From positions 1-7,339 of the forward strand of contig JAIRRF010000144.1 of NCBI GenBank assembly GCA_031256115.1: a stretch of 7,339 nucleotides of DNA. Reading direction: 5' to 3'. The notes under the pieces were generated by a model. The model ran no database searches. It was not told the origin of the DNA and saw only the letters and a program-made list of their open reading frames with translations. Positions 5,765-7,339 of the stretch are shown here, piece by piece. Made by a program: the position numbers and the translations under genes. Origin of the DNA: Treponema sp. (lineage in GTDB: Bacteria > Spirochaetota > Spirochaetia > Treponematales > Breznakiellaceae). Numbering within the stretch: the stretch's first letter is position 1; each line of letters begins with the position of its first letter.

Positions 5765-5794
5765 AGTATATACTTATATTAAGTTTTCAGGCAA
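5765..5794 (-). promoter_or_regulatory. Probable promoter of the META-domain gene
   Basis: On the minus strand, TTGCCT (5789-5794) and TATACT (5765-5770) are separated by 18 bases. An alternative -10 TATAAT overlaps at 5760-5765. Either gives a short leader with the GGGAG ribosome site. The region is very AT-rich, so exact assignment is uncertain. Confidence 0.4.
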
Positions 5795-5851
5795 CTATAG
5801 TATTTCTAATTTCTTAACATGGGTTATATTGATGCCGATGAGTAATTAATT

Positions 5852-6355
5852 GTGAAAAAAATCGCAGTAGTTGGTTTTATTTTAGTTTTTTCAGCTCTGT
5901 TCCTGTTTTCGGTATCTGATTTAGTGAGCGAAGATTCTTCTCCGGAATTAGACATAGAAGAATTGCTTAGAAAAAGTATCACTTTAATAGCCCAGGAATA
6001 TTTGGGAGTTCCTTACAAATATGCCGGTGTGACTCCGGACGGTTTTGATTGCAGCGGTTTTGTGTATTTTGTTTATAAAGAAGCGGCGGGAATGCAGGTT
6101 TCCAGGTCCAGCACAGGAATTTGGAACAGTGGAAAAGTAATTACCCTGGCCCAGGTACGGCCTGGAGATATACTTGTGTTTACAACCATCCGTCCCGGCG
6201 CAAGCCATACAGGAATAGTCCTGGAAAACAGTCCATCGGGGGGGGTTTCGTTCATTCATTCCGCTTCTCAGGGTTCAAAGACCGGAGTGATCATTTCCAG
6301 CATGAACGAAAGCTACTACAAAACCCGTTTTATGGGTGCAAGATGTTACTTTTAA
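5852..6355 (+). CDS. Exported NlpC/P60 family cell-wall peptidase
   Basis: This 167-residue protein belongs to the NlpC/P60 cysteine peptidases, which cleave bonds in peptidoglycan stem peptides in the envelope. The N-terminus (MKK plus a hydrophobic stretch to about residue 23) is a signal peptide. The catalytic domain starts near 'AQEYLGVPYKYAGVTPDGFDCSGFV', here split by its key residues: the nucleophile Cys is in DCSGFV (about 65-70), the His in 'ASHTGIVL', and the third polar residue is the His in 'FIHSASQG'. The conserved 'RPGDILVF' strand lies between. There is no SH3 or LysM targeting domain, so it is a minimal secreted enzyme. The GTG start at 5852 is chosen because it opens the signal peptide; the ribosome site is weak (GATGAG, 5837-5842). 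A TATATT (5825-5830) could be its -10. Confidence 0.88.
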   Translation: MKKIAVVGFILVFSALFLFSVSDLVSEDSSPELDIEELLRKSITLIAQEYLGVPYKYAGVTPDGFDCSGFVYFVYKEAAGMQVSRSSTGIWNSGKVITLAQVRPGDILVFTTIRPGASHTGIVLENSPSGGVSFIHSASQGSKTGVIISSMNESYYKTRFMGARCYF

Positions 6356-6414
6356 TTATGCTTAATATCTGTTGGGTATTATAAAGCGGATTTCGGCATT
6401 AAAAATTGATAGGC

Positions 6415-6442
6415 TTGACATAAACAAAAAAAGTAGTATTTT
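6415..6442 (+). promoter_or_regulatory. Promoter of the toxin-antitoxin operon
   Basis: A consensus -35 TTGACA (6415-6420) and -10 TATTTT (6437-6442) are separated by 16 bases. The expected transcription start, 6-8 bases after the -10, falls at or next to the antitoxin ATG at 6449, so the mRNA may be leaderless. No Shine-Dalgarno precedes that ATG. Confidence 0.65.
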
Positions 6443-6450
6443 AGTAGTAT
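6432..6450 (+). promoter_or_regulatory. Tandem AGTAGTAT boxes, candidate TA autoregulatory operator
   Basis: AGTAGTAT occurs at 6432-6439 and again at 6443-6450, an 11-bp period that puts both on the same helix face. The pair overlaps the -10 element and the antitoxin start codon, where ribbon-helix-helix antitoxins usually bind tandem boxes to repress their own promoter. Binding is inferred from position and arrangement. Confidence 0.45.
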
Positions 6451-6682
6451 GATTACAAAGACAAAAACTTCAGTATCTCTATCCAAATCGCTGCTGGAAG
6501 AACTTGCTCTGCATAATAAAACAGGAAATATTTCGGGTTTTATTGAAAAAGCTTTAATTTATTACATAGCTGATCAAAAAAGGATTGCCCGTCGGCAGCG
6601 GGATATAGAAATAATCAATAAAAATGCTAAGCGGTTAACTAAAGAAGCAGAAGAAAATCTGGATTTTCAGGCCCCCTTATGA
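6449..6682 (+). CDS. Antitoxin of a MazEF-like type II system (RHH-type)
   Basis: This 77-residue protein would neutralise the toxin encoded by the next gene and repress the operon. Residues 6-45 fit a ribbon-helix-helix DNA-binding domain: a short strand '[13 protein letters not shown]' followed by helices around '[17 protein letters not shown]'. The charged C-terminal region (residues 46-77) would be the disordered toxin-binding tail. The ATG at 6449 is the only sensible start, although no Shine-Dalgarno is present and the mapped promoter predicts a leaderless transcript. The stop overlaps the toxin start by 4 bases (ATGA), the usual coupling of antitoxin and toxin. Symbol mazE is withheld because the DNA-binding fold appears to differ from the AbrB-type MazE of E. 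coli. Confidence 0.78.
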   Translation: MITKTKTSVSLSKSLLEELALHNKTGNISGFIEKALIYYIADQKRIARRQRDIEIINKNAKRLTKEAEENLDFQAPL

Positions 6683-7005
6683 AACGGGGAGAATTGTATC
6701 GGGTTTCTCCTGCTTCCTCTACTGATATTAAAAGGCAACGGGTATATGTTATTATTTCTCGTCAGGAATTGATCGACAGTGCTTATTCCACCCTTATCTG
6801 TGCTCCTGTTTATTCAACTTTTGAAGGATTAAGTACCCAGGTTGTGATAGGAATTAATGAAGGCCTTAAGCATGAGAGCGCCATTCGTTGCGATGAACTT
6901 ATAAGTATTCAAAAAATCCGTCTGACCGATTATATAGGCTGCCTTTCAGGAGAAAAACTTGATGAACTGGGATCAGCTCTGATTATTGCGGTAGGAGTTG
7001 AATAA
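6679..7005 (+). CDS. MazF/PemK-like mRNA interferase toxin
   Basis: MazF-family toxins are sequence-specific endoribonucleases that cleave mRNA and arrest growth. This 108-residue protein has the expected order of elements: 'MKRGELYRV' first strand, '[12 protein letters not shown]' (family 'K.RPvvVis.d', with the usual Pro replaced by Val), '[10 protein letters not shown]' (family 'vivaPit'), '[12 protein letters not shown]' (family 's.i.cdql..i') and '[17 protein letters not shown]' near the end. The basic residue and the Ser/Thr of the catalytic pair are available in the second and third segments. The Pro-to-Val change and the lack of the usual 'G.E' before it may alter the RNA specificity. 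The start has no ribosome site of its own and relies on the ATGA overlap with the antitoxin. The gene ends 18 bases before cimA. Confidence 0.82.
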   Translation: MKRGELYRVSPASSTDIKRQRVYVIISRQELIDSAYSTLICAPVYSTFEGLSTQVVIGINEGLKHESAIRCDELISIQKIRLTDYIGCLSGEKLDELGSALIIAVGVE

Positions 7006-7023
7006 AAGTATAGTAAGGACCAT

Positions 7024-7339
7024 ATGGATAGCAACTCTGCCGGAAACATCGAAATTCTTGACACTACTCTGCGGGACGGAGCTCAAGGGGAGGGAATCTC
7101 TTTTTCTGTTCATGATAAACTGGCGGTGGTACAGGCCCTGGATGAATTGGGCGTTACCTGGATAGAGGCGGGTAATCCGGGAAGCAATCCCAAGGATGCG
7201 GAATTTTTTTCCCTGGTCCCCAAACTGGAATGTGCAACGCTTTGTGCCTTTGGAGTTACCCGTAAACCGGGAATAAAAAGCTCTGATGATACCCAGCTTC
7301 AAAATCTTCTAAGAGCGGGTACGGAAGCCATTTCTATTT
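7024..7339 (+). CDS. cimA: (R)-citramalate synthase, N-terminal part (cut by window end)
   Basis: CimA condenses pyruvate with acetyl-CoA to (R)-citramalate, the first step of the threonine-independent route to isoleucine. The 105 visible codons start the DRE-TIM metallolyase barrel: 'ILDTTLRDGAQGEG' carries the catalytic Arg and the metal-binding Asp, followed by 'DKLAVVQALDELGVTWIEAG' broken by 'NPGSNPKDAEFF', a block characteristic of the CimA/long LeuA-like subgroup rather than classical isopropylmalate synthase. Shine-Dalgarno AAGGA (7015-7019) supports the ATG at 7024. The gene lies 18 bp after the toxin gene. A TTGCGG (6986-6991), 17-base spacer, TATAGT (7009-7014) pair could be a private promoter but would start transcription downstream of the ribosome site, so read-through from the toxin-antitoxin operon is at least as likely. 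The leucine-regulatory C-terminus is outside the window. Confidence 0.88.
   Translation, partial: MDSNSAGNIEILDTTLRDGAQGEGISFSVHDKLAVVQALDELGVTWIEAGNPGSNPKDAEFFSLVPKLECATLCAFGVTRKPGIKSSDDTQLQNLLRAGTEAISI

Noticed and set aside
5984..6384. Overlapping frames on both strands over the NlpC/P60 gene
   Set aside because: They are alternative readings of a gene whose catalytic motifs are clear in the chosen frame.
6973..7302. 109-codon minus-strand frame over toxin end and cimA
   Set aside because: It is antisense to the conserved CimA N-terminus and has no recognisable features.

Overview
The window looks like the replication-origin neighbourhood of a bacterial chromosome, most likely a treponeme-type spirochete. 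This assignment is inferred from the recF/DUF721 pair, the ThyX and CimA sequence style and the moderate GC content, and has not been checked by a search. The left edge cuts into recF, a gene normally found in the dnaA-dnaN-recF cluster. Two parS-like centromere sites lie about 3.3 and 3.9 kb further on. That supports an origin-proximal position, because ParB-binding parS sites cluster near oriC in most bacteria.

Layout, left to right. On the + strand are the C-terminal part of recF and, just behind it, a DUF721 gene with its own Shine-Dalgarno sequence. Converging on them from the - strand is a two-gene operon: thyX (flavin-dependent thymidylate synthase), then a sugar-nucleotidyltransferase-like gene joined by a 4-base ATGA overlap, with an extended -10 promoter upstream of thyX. 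Positions 3026-3781 form a gene-poor stretch. It holds a 170-bp palindromic repeat, a smaller hairpin, and an AT-rich 54-codon ORF for a four-cysteine, zinc-finger-like mini-protein. Next are arfB (ribosome rescue hydrolase, GGQ motif), a perfect parS site, a short exported protein of unknown function, and a second one-mismatch parS site. Then come a second copy of the palindromic repeat and a different, 225-bp imperfect palindrome that runs into the stop codon of a - strand META-domain exported protein. Divergent from that gene is an exported NlpC/P60 peptidase. The right end holds a MazEF-like toxin-antitoxin pair with a promoter placed so that the antitoxin mRNA may be leaderless, followed after 18 bp by the start of cimA ((R)-citramalate synthase), which is cut by the window end.

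The housekeeping genes cover recombinational repair (RecF), dTMP supply (ThyX), ribosome rescue (ArfB), cell-wall hydrolysis (NlpC/P60) and isoleucine biosynthesis (CimA). They are ordinary. The parts worth a second look are non-coding or small: the parS pair bracketing an exported-protein gene, two families of long palindromes that fold well only if G-T/G-U wobbles are allowed, the foreign-looking Cys4 mini-protein, and the architecture of the toxin-antitoxin promoter. No rRNA, tRNA, CRISPR array or transposase gene was seen.
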